Assembly: GCA_017645255.1 (NCBI GenBank)
Contig: JAGCPI010000008.1
Location: 1-13,203 of the forward strand
Source: a bacterium
Lineage (GTDB): Bacteria > Bacillota_I > Bacilli_A > Mycoplasmatales > Mycoplasmoidaceae
Length of the DNA: 13,203 bases
Direction: 5' to 3'
Shown here: positions 1 to 9,306 of the stretch, piece by piece
Layout of the letters: every line of letters begins with the position of its first letter
Position numbering within the stretch: position 1 is the first letter of the stretch
Translations under genes and position numbers: made by a program
The notes under the pieces: generated by a model
What the model was told of the DNA's origin: nothing
The model's database searches: none
What the model saw: the letters and a program-made list of their open reading frames with translations, nothing else

Positions 1-31
1 ATATTTTAATTATTAAATTTCAATCTCACAT
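1..31 (-). CDS. Possible start of a leftward gene, cut by the window edge
   Basis: An ATG at 31-29 on the minus strand lies inside the left arm of the inverted repeat. It is preceded, after a 6-base gap, by AAAAGGAG (45-38), the best Shine-Dalgarno sequence in the window. With TGA as Trp the frame is open to the edge and begins MWDWNLIIKI. Ten residues do not allow a family call, and this start does not look like a lipoprotein signal. The call rests on the ribosome binding site and TATAAT box rather than on the peptide. Confidence 0.3.
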
Positions 32-35
32 AATT
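25..35 (+). repeat. Left arm of 11-bp inverted repeat
   Basis: CTCACATAATT is the exact reverse complement of 124-134. Pairing does not extend in either direction. The minus-strand ATG (31-29) is in this arm. Confidence 0.8.
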
Positions 36-37
36 TT

Positions 38-57
38 CTCCTTTTAATTTAATTATA
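38..57 (-). promoter_or_regulatory. -10 box and Shine-Dalgarno pointing left
   Basis: On the minus strand, TATAAT (57-52) is followed by AAAAGGAG (45-38) and then ATG at 31-29. No good -35 hexamer is visible at 16-18 bases. Transcription starting about 7 bases after the box would give a leader of only about 14 bases. These signals would face the gene at 128 if the 25-134 segment were inverted. Confidence 0.45.
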
Positions 58-85
58 AAAAAATGACAACACATTTAGTTGTCAT
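57..85 (-). terminator. Hairpin plus T-run inside the candidate switch
   Basis: An 8-bp perfect stem (ATGACAAC at 63-70 with GTTGTCAT at 78-85) has a 7-base loop. On the minus strand it runs into seven T residues (63-57). This is the form of an intrinsic terminator acting leftward. It sits just upstream of the leftward TATAAT box, so it would insulate that promoter from read-through. After inversion it would do the same for the rightward gene. Confidence 0.5.
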
Positions 86-123
86 TCCCTATCTTTAAAA
101 GAGTACTTTTCCAAAAAACCTAC

Positions 124-134
124 AATTATGTGAG
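124..134 (-). repeat. Right arm of 11-bp inverted repeat
   Basis: AATTATGTGAG is the exact reverse complement of 25-35. It contains the ATG (128-130) that opens the large rightward surface-protein frame. Confidence 0.8.
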
Positions 135-3100
135 TCTCCCAATTTACTCCTACTTATACTTGGCAATTAGATGGTAAAAGTATTAGTAATAGTAACTTTG
201 ATTCTTACACCATTAATCATTTATTAGTTAATGGTACTTATACAGTTAATGTAAGTTATGCGTGAGAAATTGTTAGTAGCAATGGATCAAGTTTAACTAC
301 TCCTATTAAAGGGGTGTTAATTTACCAAAAAAGTATTACTTTAAATGTCAATGATAGCAATGTTAAATTAACCTTAAATGATAATAATTTAGTTAATAAT
401 GAAATCACTAATTTAGGTAATCAAGCTTTAAGTGCTAGTGTTAGTGTTAGTTTTGATAATAATCAAACTTACCAAACTTTAGCAAATAGTGTTTTTGCAA
501 ACTCAAATTTTCAACTTGCTTTTGGAACGTTAGATAGTAGTGGCAAATTTAGTGCTTTTAGCACTAACCAAGTTAATAATGCGAATGCATGAGCTACTAA
601 TTACATGTTAAGTTCAAGTTCATCATTGCAAGCACAATTACAAATCAATCGTAATGAAATAATTAGTTCTAACCTTATTACTTGTGATATTGCAAATGCT
701 AGTTTAAGTGCAATCACTCCAAGTGTTGCTTCTGCAAGCAGTGGAACCATGTTAGCACAAAACGAATATGCCTTTGGTTCCCAAGTACAATTATCAACTA
801 ACTTTACCCATCCTAACTTTAATATTGGCAATAATGAACAAATCACCAGTAATGTAACGTATGCATGGTATGCAAATGATAAATTAATTGACAACGCTAC
901 AAAATCAAGTTACATCATCCCTACCTTACTTGAAAATACTACTTATAAAGTGATGGCAACCTGAACATGATATGTAAGCACCAATCAGACAGATGTACAT
1001 ACTCAAACATTTACCAAGACGATTGATTTAGCCGTAAATGATAGTAATGCAATTCTTACTTTAACTGATGAAAATGCAACAAATAATATCATTAATAGTT
1101 TAGGTGAACAATCATTTAAAGTTGCTTTAAGTGCTATATTTGATAATGGTAAAGCAACCAAGACTTTTACTAATATTGATTTTGCTAATAGCGCAATCCA
1201 AATTCAATATTTTGCTAAAACAAGTGCTAGTTCTTCTTATAGTAAAATTACTAATCCTATTAATTTAAGTAATCAAAGTGCATGATCACTTGATTATTTA
1301 ATGCAAGATGCCACTTCCTTTGAAGCACAAATTATCAATCCTAATTCTTCATCATCCCCAATTGTTTCTAATTCAATTACGACCAAGATTACTGCTCCAT
1401 CATTAAGCCCTATTAAAGCTAGTGTTGCTTCTAATAGTGTTGGTGAAGCAATTAGTAATACTGAATTTGCGTTTGCTTCGCAAGTAACATTAACCACTAA
1501 TTTTGTTCACCAAACTATTAGTGTTCCAGCAGGTCAAACCTTAACCGATGTGGTTACATATGCATGATATGCTAATGATCAATTAATTAGTAATGCTAAT
1601 AGTGCTAGTTATACTACTCCTGATTTGTTGGTAAATACCACTTATAAAGTGGTTGCAACTTGAACTTGATACATTGGCAATAACAAACAAAATGCACAAA
1701 CTCAAACTTTCAGTAGTCAAATTAACTTAAGTGTAAATTACGCTAATGTTTCATTAGCATTAAGCACACCTAATATTACTAATGACACAATTTCTAATCT
1801 TGGTTACGAAGATTTAAGTGCTAGTTTGAGTGTAAACTTTGGTAAAAACACACCAACCAAGATATTAAGTGCTAGTGAATTTAAAAACACTGCATTCACG
1901 ATTGCCTTTGGAACTTTAAATAACAATAACTTTAGTGCTTTAGCAACCAATGATGCTTCTGCAACTAGCAGTTGAAATTATGCATATATTGTTAAACAAA
2001 ACACCATCCTAGCTGCCCAATTTTCAATTGGTAATAACCATATCGTTACATCGAATGCACTTACTGTAAATATTACTACCCCTTCATTAAGTGCAAGTGC
2101 AAACATTGCAAATGAAAATAGTGGAACCTTAATTAGTACCAATGAATTTGCTTTTGGTTCGCAAGTAGTTTTAAATGCTGATTTTATTAAGCCAACTGTT
2201 AATTTAGAACCAGGAGTTAGCGATTCAAGTTCCATTACTTATACTTGGTATGAAAATGGAAATGTGATTGCTAACCAAACAACCTCAACTTACACAATTT
2301 CCCATTTATTTGCCAATGCTTCATATAGCGTGAAGGTAACTTGATCTTGAACCATTGGTAATACTTCGTTTACGCAAACTTATGCAAGCAACAATATAAA
2401 TTTAAGTGTTAATTTGAGTGATATTAAACTTGCTTTAATAAGCTCTAATCTAGTGAATGGAAAAATTAATACGTTAGGAGCAAATAAACTTAATGCAACT
2501 ATCCAAGTTGTTTTTAGTGGTAATACGATTAATTTAAATGCAACTGATTTTGCTAACACTAGTTTCCAAATTGATTTTGGAACCGTCAATAATCAAGTAT
2601 TTACTTCGCTTGGTCAAAATGCAACTGGGGATGCAAGTAATAACTCTTCATGAAGTTATGATGTGAATGTAACGGGCCAAACTACTTATGAAGTTGAATT
2701 TTTAAATGCAGAAAAGACGGTGATTGCAACTTCAAACCAAGTTACCACCGATTTTACTAACATAACCATCAACAGCACTACGACTGCTACAACTGGTAAG
2801 CAAATCGCTGCAAACGAATACGCTTTTGGATCAGATATTACTTTAAGTGCTAACTATACTACACCATCATTTGGAACTAGTAGCATTACTCCTACTTATA
2901 CTTGGTTTTTAAATGGTACGCAAATTAAAGGTGCTAACAGCAAAACTTATACGATTGCTTATTTCCTAAATAGTGCCAAATATAGTGTAACTGTTAGTTG
3001 AACTTACACCAATAGTTATACAAATAAGCAAAGCGTCTATACCATCAACGGACAAATCGCACTTACTGTAAATAACAATAATATTAGTTTTGACTTAACT

Positions 3101-4261
3101 TATGGTAATAATCAAACACAAACAATTACTTCAAATAATACTCAAACTTTAACTCCAGTTATTAAAACTACTTTTGATGAAAATACTGTTGTTATTCCAA
3201 CAAGTGATTTAACTAGTTTAACGAGTTGAAACATTGAATATGAACGTTTTTCATTTAGTCAATGAAATGTGCTAAGCACCATTAATTTTGATAGCACTAC
3301 CATTACTTATAATTACAATCCAACTGGTATTTATCCACTTCAAGCACTATTAAGTGCAAACGGAAAAACATTTACATCGAACATGATTCAAGTTAATACT
3401 ACTTATAATGGTGATGTCCTTGATTTTGCAAACCTTCCAAGCTCCATCCAATCAACTTACAACTGCTTAACATTTATTAAAGATTACATTACTACTTCAA
3501 TTGCTAACCAAGGAAGCAATAGTTTATTCATGCAACAAGTAAATGATTGAACTAATGGATATTTAATGATTGAAAATATTAAACCAACTGGTAGTGAAAA
3601 ATATGTTCCAGTTGCCCCAACAGACTTAACTAACTTTAGTGTTAATTGAACTAATCCAAATAGTAAAGAATCAGGGGTAATTGTTAGTGCAACTGTTGCA
3701 AATGCAAATGGTTTATCTTTAATGACTTACCAATCGCAAAACATTAACGGAACAAATACCAACGTTTCCTACTATGGTGATGCGGGAAGCATTACTTTAA
3801 ATAAAGGCGATGTAATTAAATGGTTATTGCCATTTGGCACTAGCAATTTAACATGAAGTGTCATTAATCAAAAAGCAAGTGCTAATTTTGAAATTAACAG
3901 TGCATTAACTCCTTATCCATTTACTTCAATTCCAACTGGTAATAATCAAAATGAATGAGAAGTATATAATGGCACTGACGCTAGTTATTATGGTTATCAA
4001 ACCGTCCCAAAAATGGATGCATACTACTGAGGATTTACTGTAGAAAGTGCAAATGGTACGAATTTATTAACTAATGCCATTAAGACTTTATCTTTTTATG
4101 AAAATAATATTCCAAATGATAAGCAATGAATTATTTATGGTAGTTTCCCACTGATTGGAGACAATACCCAAAATCCAGCGATTATCTTTAATAGTACTAC
4201 TAGCACTTTAGCACAATCATTATATAATTTAAGTATTGCTAAAATAAGCAGTTTAAACTAA
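128..4261 (+). CDS. Large repeat-modular surface protein lacking a signal peptide, possibly silent
   Basis: The frame is 1377 residues with TGA read as Trp; upstream it is open back to a TAA at 56-58. The ATG at 128 is the only sensible start, but it lies in an inverted-repeat arm and has no Shine-Dalgarno in this orientation. The product begins MWVSQFTPTYTW, in the middle of an Ig-like repeat, without a signal peptide or lipobox. Four further units follow at intervals of 224-232 residues, marked by NE[YF]AFGSQ-type motifs at residues 212, 444 (NTEFAFASQ), 672 and 896. Each is followed by a YTWY-aNG..I segment and a ..TTYKV.ATW strand. From about residue 1040 to the end it shares a C-terminal domain with the next gene (GDAGSITL, IKWLLPFG). 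This is a mollicute surface-antigen architecture of unknown ligand. It could be a silent or switched-off copy, or a 5'-truncated pseudogene. Confidence 0.8.
152..3000 (+). repeat. Tandem protein-repeat region, gene 1
   Basis: About 4.5 diverged units of roughly 670-700 bp sit in one frame, with boundaries approximate. Markers are the NE[YF]AF[GA]S motif codons at 761, 1457, 2141 and 2813 and the Trp-containing YTW segments after each. The first unit lacks its front half. The DNA copies are diverged, with short exact stretches such as the 20-base match between 144-163 and 2886-2905, so homologous recombination between units is possible but long identities are absent. Confidence 0.8.
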
Positions 4262-4287
4262 CAATAAAAAATTAAGAAAACAAAAAT

Positions 4288-7200
4288 ATGAAAAATAAAA
4301 AGAAATTAACTAAAATTGTCTTGGGTACGATTGGAATTGGTGCGATTGCATGTATTATTCCGGCTTGTGTGGTATCATGCGGATCATCAGACTCTAATAG
4401 TACGACACCAACTAGTTCAAATCCTACTTCATCAACTCCAACTGCCAAAGCTGCACCGGATGTTGGTAGTGCAGCCTTAAGTGCTATGCTCACTCCTTCA
4501 AGTAGTGGCTTAAAGGGAATTCAATATCAAACTAATGAATTTGGATTTGGGTCAAGTGTTACTTTAAATGCCAAATTTAATGAACCAAAAGTTCAATTAG
4601 CAACTGGCCAAAAAGCAAACATCACCACCAAGTACTCTTGATTTACCAATGGAAGTTCGACCCCAATTAAAGACGTAACAAACAGTAGTTATGTTGTTAA
4701 TTTATTAAATGAGAATACTACTTACCAAGTTAATGTTGCATATACAGTTACAGTTACTGATGGTACAAAAACAATTAATAGTTTTCAAAATACGGTAAGT
4801 GATTCAATTAAATTAACGGTTAATAATGCTGATTTGCATGTTAACCTAAGTTATGGTAATAACCAAACTGATCTGATTACTGATTATGGAACTCAAACGT
4901 TTAGTGCGAATATCTATGCAGTTTTTGGAACGAACAGCAATGATCAACTTGCATTAACTACTAGTGATTTTCCAACTGGTTATTCATTGCAATACCAAGA
5001 ACTTGATGTGCCAACTAATCAAACAGCAAATGATGTCTTACCAAGTGCCATTGCTCTTAATAGCAACGCAACATTAAGTGCAACATTTGATGTAGCACAA
5101 AGTTATCCAATTGCAGTTAACTTAATGCAAAATAAGCAAGTAATTGCTACTTCAAACGCAATTAATGTTTGCGGATATGTAAAAACAAACGGAACGATTG
5201 ATTTAAATTCAACTCCGATTGTTTCTAGTTCATCACCAGAAGGTTTAGTTGGTAGTAATAAAATTGCCTTTGGATCAAAATTAACATTAACTGCTAACTT
5301 TGTCCCACCAGTATTTGATTTAGCACCTAATGAACAAGCTCAAGCAATCAGTACCTTGTATGCATGAACGGTTAATGGTAAAACTTTTACTAGCACTAGT
5401 AATACTTACCAAATTAGTGGATTATATGCTAATACTACTTACAATGTAGCAGTTACTTATGTTTACCAAATTATAAATAGCAAGACAAAAGCAACTTTAT
5501 CAAGTCCAATTAGTGGAACTTTATCATATAGCAAATCCATTGACTTAAATGTTGATTATAGCAACGTTAAGTTTGCTTTAAGTGCTTCATATTTAAATAA
5601 AAATAACCAAATTATTAGTTTTGGTTATCAATCATTAGCAGTGAGTTTAGAAGTAAGCTTTGATAATAATAAAACTTATAGTCCATTAAGTGCAACTGAT
5701 TTTGCTAATTCAAACTATACCATTGAATTTGGAACCCTAACCAATAATAAATTTACTGCTTTTGCCTCAAGTGATATATCGAACACGCAAGCATGAAATG
5801 CTAGTTATGTCATTGAAAATGCGAGTGAATTGCAAGCACAAATTGACCTTGGCAATGGCAATATCATTAAATCAAATGTAATTGCAACTGATATTACTAA
5901 TCCATCAGTGGGGTTAAGTGCAAGTTTATCTACTGCTAAAGATGCAGTAGGAAAACAAATTGCCACTAACGAATTTGCCTTTGGTTCTCAAGTCACATTA
6001 AGTGCTGATTTTACTCATCCAGCAATTAATAGTGGTACAGGAATTACTACTACCAATAATATTACTTACACCTGATATAAAAATGGAGCAGTAATTAAAG
6101 GTGCAACTAATGCCACATATACTATTCCTTACTTTTTAAGTAGCGATACTTACAGTGTGAGTGTTAATTGAAACTGAAGCATTACAAAGAATGCTAATAG
6201 CACAATTAAAACTAGCAATTTACAAACAATTAGTCAAACTTATAAAAGCAATAATTTAAGTCTAACTGTTAATAATAGTAACCTTGCAATTAATTTAACA
6301 TATGGTGACAATAATACTTCTACCATCACTTCTGCATCTGATATTGCCTTGCATTTAACTACAACTATCACTGCTAAATTTGCAAATGATACGATTACCA
6401 TTCCAAATGATGAATTGACAACTAATGTGAGCAGTTGAAAAATTGCTTACCAACGGTTTTCGTTTAACCAATGAAATACTTTAAGTAGTAATCAATTAAG
6501 TAGCTCAAATGCTTTTACTTATAAATACATGCCAACTGGAGTTTATCCAATCCAAGCACAATTAATTGCTAATAATCAAACTTATACCTCGAACATGATC
6601 AAAGTTAATACTTCATATAATGGCGATGTATTAGGATTAACTAATATTCCTACGTCTTTGCAAAGTACTTATAATTTCCCAACCTTGATTAAAAATTACA
6701 TTGATTTAACCATGGAAGGACAAGGGGGGAACAGTCCTTTTATGCAACAAGTCAATAGTTGAACTAATGGTTTTTTAATCGTACAAAATGTTAAACCAGC
6801 TTCCAATGAACAATGAGTTCCAGTTTCCCCAGTTGATTTAAGTAACATTAATGTTAGTTGGACAAATGTCAAAAATCATGATGATGGAGTCATCGTAAGT
6901 GCAACTGTTGCAAATAGCAATGGATTATCATTAATGGCCTACCCATCAAAAGGTCAACCAAGCTATGGGGATGCTGGTAGCATTACCCTAAAGCAAGGTG
7001 ATATTATCAAATGATTATTACCATTTGGTGGTACCCCAATAAATTGAAGTGTAACTAATAACCAAGCAACTGCCAACATGCAAATTAATAACGATCAAGA
7101 ATTGAGTGTGTTTGATTCTTTTACAGAAGAAAATCAAACTTATTGGTACGCATATCAAGAAGGAACCTATCCTTCAATTCCGGGCATGGATTCTTATTTC

Positions 7201-7434
7201 TGAGGATTTACTGCTGAAACTGCAAGTGGAGTAAATTTATTAACCAATGCCATTAAAAACAGTTCTCTTTATCAAGAACATCTTAGCAGTGATACCCAAT
7301 GAATTATTTTTGGGAAAATGCCATTACTTGGCACTAATCAAAATAATCCTGCCATCACGCTTGACAGCACCAATAGTTCATTAGTGCAACCATTATATAA
7401 TGCAAGTATTGAAGGAATTAATTCTTTGAAATAA
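4288..7434 (+). CDS. Repeat-modular surface lipoprotein
   Basis: This gene encodes 1048 residues with TGA as Trp. The N-terminus is a lipoprotein signal: basic residues KNKKKLTK, a hydrophobic core, then PACVVSC with Cys31 as the probable lipidated residue. A Ser/Thr/Pro-rich linker follows (about 32-56). Three repeat units have markers NEFGFGSS at residue 83, NKIAFGSK at 324 and NEFAFGSQ at 561, followed by a C-terminal domain (about 725-1048) homologous to that of the preceding gene. The protein should be anchored to the outer face of the membrane by its N-terminus. It starts 26 bp after the preceding stop, with no terminator and no clear Shine-Dalgarno, so it may be co-transcribed with that gene. 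A G6 run at 6724-6729 is unusual for this base composition. The function (adhesin or antigen) is inferred from architecture only. Confidence 0.9.
4459..6200 (+). repeat. Tandem protein-repeat region, gene 2
   Basis: Three diverged units of about 710-720 bp (237-241 residues) match the units of the upstream gene. The motif codons are at 4534, 5257 and 5968. The middle unit has Lys-Ile-Ala-Phe in place of Glu-Phe-Ala-Phe. Boundaries are approximate. Confidence 0.75.
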
Positions 7435-7444
7435 ATACATAATT

Positions 7445-7472
7445 AATGGATGAACAAACTCATCCATTTTTT
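7445..7472 (+). terminator. Intrinsic terminator after the second surface gene
   Basis: AATGGATGA (7445-7453) pairs with TCATCCATT (7460-7468) across a 6-base loop and runs into T residues (7467-7472). It begins 10 bases after the TAA of the 4288-7434 gene and closes the first surface-protein unit. Confidence 0.8.
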
Positions 7473-7560
7473 ATTAATAAACTCATCATGCTTTTTATTT
7501 TCAAAATATCTCATTTAAAATAATTAAGAAATAGATTTAGTGAAGGATGAAACCATAATC

Positions 7561-9225
7561 ATGAAGAAATGAAAGAAAATTATGCTCGCAACAATTGGCG
7601 TTGGTTGCGTATGTGCAATTGTGCCAGCATGTGTTATTAGTTGTAGTTCCATTTATGGAGACTTTGGATCAGATAACAATACCATTAGCACCTCCACCGT
7701 TGACTATGATGCGGCAATGGAAATTTACCAAGATGTCATTAATGCACCAGTATTGCAATCAACTAATGGTTGGGACATGAATAGTGCATTAGCTTACTTT
7801 GAAAATGGTGCTGATAATTTAATTAGTAAAAATGGATTACAAACCGTTGTCAAAAATGTGTTACCAGTAAACATGATTATTAATGGACTTGATAGTAGTT
7901 CGCTAGGATTTAGTAACCAAAATTTTACTAATCCATATTTCAATCTTACTGCTGATTCTGATCTTCAAAATATTACTATCACTGTTAATAGTAGTAATAA
8001 CGTTACCATTAAAGCAGCTATTACTTATACGATTACTAATAAAAGTAATAGTGGAACATTAAAGTTTACAAATAATTATGAATGAGATAACGTTACACTT
8101 AACAAAACTTTAACGAAAATTGGGAATTGTTACTATGGAGCATTTTTATTAACTAATAGTAAGAATGGATTAGAATTATCACCTAATTCTTCGTTTTTAA
8201 ATGATGTAAGTGTAACTAGTGACTTTACCACTACCAATTTGGATGAATTATGTAATGACTGTCAATGATTACCAAGACCTGCGAACATTGATTCTACTAG
8301 TAGCGTTACAAGCCAATTAAGTCAAATTAAAAATAACTATGAACAATCATTAATTCAAAATCATAATAATCCAAATGATCCAGTTAATTATAGTGGAAGT
8401 AACTTACTATTAAGTAACTGGTTTTTAACTCAAGACCAAGTATTTTGTTATGGTACTTTTTACAACTTTGGTTATTTAAGCACTAATTATGTTTCCAGTC
8501 CAATTTATGATGATGCAAATAAATCATTCAATTGAAGTTATGATAATGCATTAGATAATTACACAAGCAACTTAAAAAGTAAGATTAATTATGAATCATT
8601 AATTAATAGTGCTTTACAAAATGCTTTTTTTGAATATAGTAATAACCAATTGATTGTGGGAAATGATTCCACCATTAATTCGTGACACCTATTAACAAGC
8701 ACTTATCAAGACAATACAATTACTTATGATTTAGAAGTAAAAATTACTGATTACGTGCAAGGATTGAAAACACCTTTAACTGCTTCATTTGAAATGGATA
8801 TTAAGGAAACTAATGTTAATCTAGTACCAACTTTAATTCCAATTTCTGATAATTTAAGTTCAAATCCAGCAGGATATGGGGGATATAGTTGAATAAATAG
8901 TAAAAATGGTGAATTAAGTATTACTTATTCAGATTTTAATCGATCAAGTAATTGAACCAGTCATACTGATTTAATTAAGTTTACCAATATTTTAAGTAAT
9001 TTACAAAGTGCTTGAGATAGTACTTGAGATAATAGCAAAGCAATTACTAATACTTACACCTTTAGTCAACTAGCAAGTAATGCAAGCACTAATCCTGCGA
9101 ATAGTATTTATTTATTAAGCATGGTTAACACCAATAGTAATAATTTATATTATTACAATAGCATTAGCAATTGAAATGCTGATCAAGGCAAATGATATTA
9201 TTTAAATGCGGTTAATTACATCTAA
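7561..9225 (+). CDS. Lipoprotein of unknown function
   Basis: This gene encodes 554 residues with TGA as Trp. The signal peptide begins MKKWKKIMLATIG and ends PACVISC, with Cys28 as the likely lipid anchor. It is clearly related to the signal of the upstream lipoprotein (PACVVSC), while the mature part shows no repeat unit and lacks the shared C-terminal domain. The mature protein is Asn/Ser/Thr-rich, as expected for a secreted mollicute protein. It has four cysteines (190, 231, 234, 296), two of them in a CNDC motif. AAGGAT (7543-7548) lies 12 bases before the ATG, which is somewhat far. An ATG at 7547 is out of frame and stops at once. The gene has its own terminators on both sides, so it is probably a single transcription unit. 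I do not recognise a family. Confidence 0.88.
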
Positions 9226-9250
9226 TTAGAACTTTAAAATATAGCAAATA

Positions 9251-9287
9251 AAAGTAGTTGAGGATGTTAAACTCAACTACTTTTTTT
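9251..9287 (+). terminator. Strong intrinsic terminator between convergent genes
   Basis: A 12-bp perfect stem (AAAGTAGTTGAG at 9251-9262 with 9272-9283) has a 9-base loop and continues into T residues to 9287. It serves the lipoprotein gene ending at 9225. The leftward helicase-like gene ends at 9307, and the mirror strand has a shorter T-rich tail, so weaker bidirectional use is possible. Confidence 0.85.
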
Positions 9288-9306
9288 ATCATTAATAAAC
9301 TAATAA

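Larger units (their letters stand above)
25..134. promoter_or_regulatory. Candidate invertible promoter/start-codon switch
   Basis: An exact 11-bp inverted repeat (CTCACATAATT at 25-35, AATTATGTGAG at 124-134) encloses 88 bp. Each arm carries an ATG that opens a frame outward. Inside are a hairpin with a T-run (57-85), a TATAAT box (57-52, minus) and a ribosome binding site (45-38, minus). All of these point left in this copy. Inversion between the arms would place the same signals before the ATG at 128, which opens the large surface-protein frame. Mycoplasma penetrans p35 lipoprotein genes are known to be switched by inversion of a short promoter segment bounded by inverted repeats of about 12 bp. 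The similarity in layout is my inference, and inversion itself is not shown by one sequence. Confidence 0.55.

Noticed and set aside
601..2589. Minus-strand open frames antisense to the first repeat region (601-894, 1294-1497, 1978-2235, 2380-2589)
   Set aside because: They recur at equivalent places of each repeat, are mirror images of the conserved coding units, and lack ribosome binding sites.
152..3000. CRISPR-like array from the regular repeats
   Set aside because: The units are about 690 bp, in frame and protein-coding, with no short identical repeats separated by unique spacers.
4262..4290. A promoter for the second lipoprotein in the 26-bp gap
   Set aside because: The gap is A-rich but holds no paired -35/-10 boxes or Shine-Dalgarno sequence.
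6415..6436. A second copy of the switch repeat (ACTAATGTGAG near 6424)
   Set aside because: It matches only 9 of 11 bases and lies within a coding repeat without a partner arm, so it is probably chance.
7473..7560. A promoter for the third lipoprotein (TAAAAT at 7516-7521)
   Set aside because: A -10-like match exists, but the base stretch 17 upstream (TTTTAT) is not a -35 box, and such matches are frequent in this AT-rich DNA.
7595..7780. A + frame overlapping the start of the third lipoprotein
   Set aside because: It is out of frame with a clear signal peptide and has no ribosome binding site; a shadow of the real gene.
128..9225. Many in-frame TGA codons that could mean decayed genes
   Set aside because: They fall at conserved Trp positions (for example YTW and VNSW/VNDW in both paralogues), and only TGA interrupts the frames, never TAA or TAG. 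This indicates the mollicute code.
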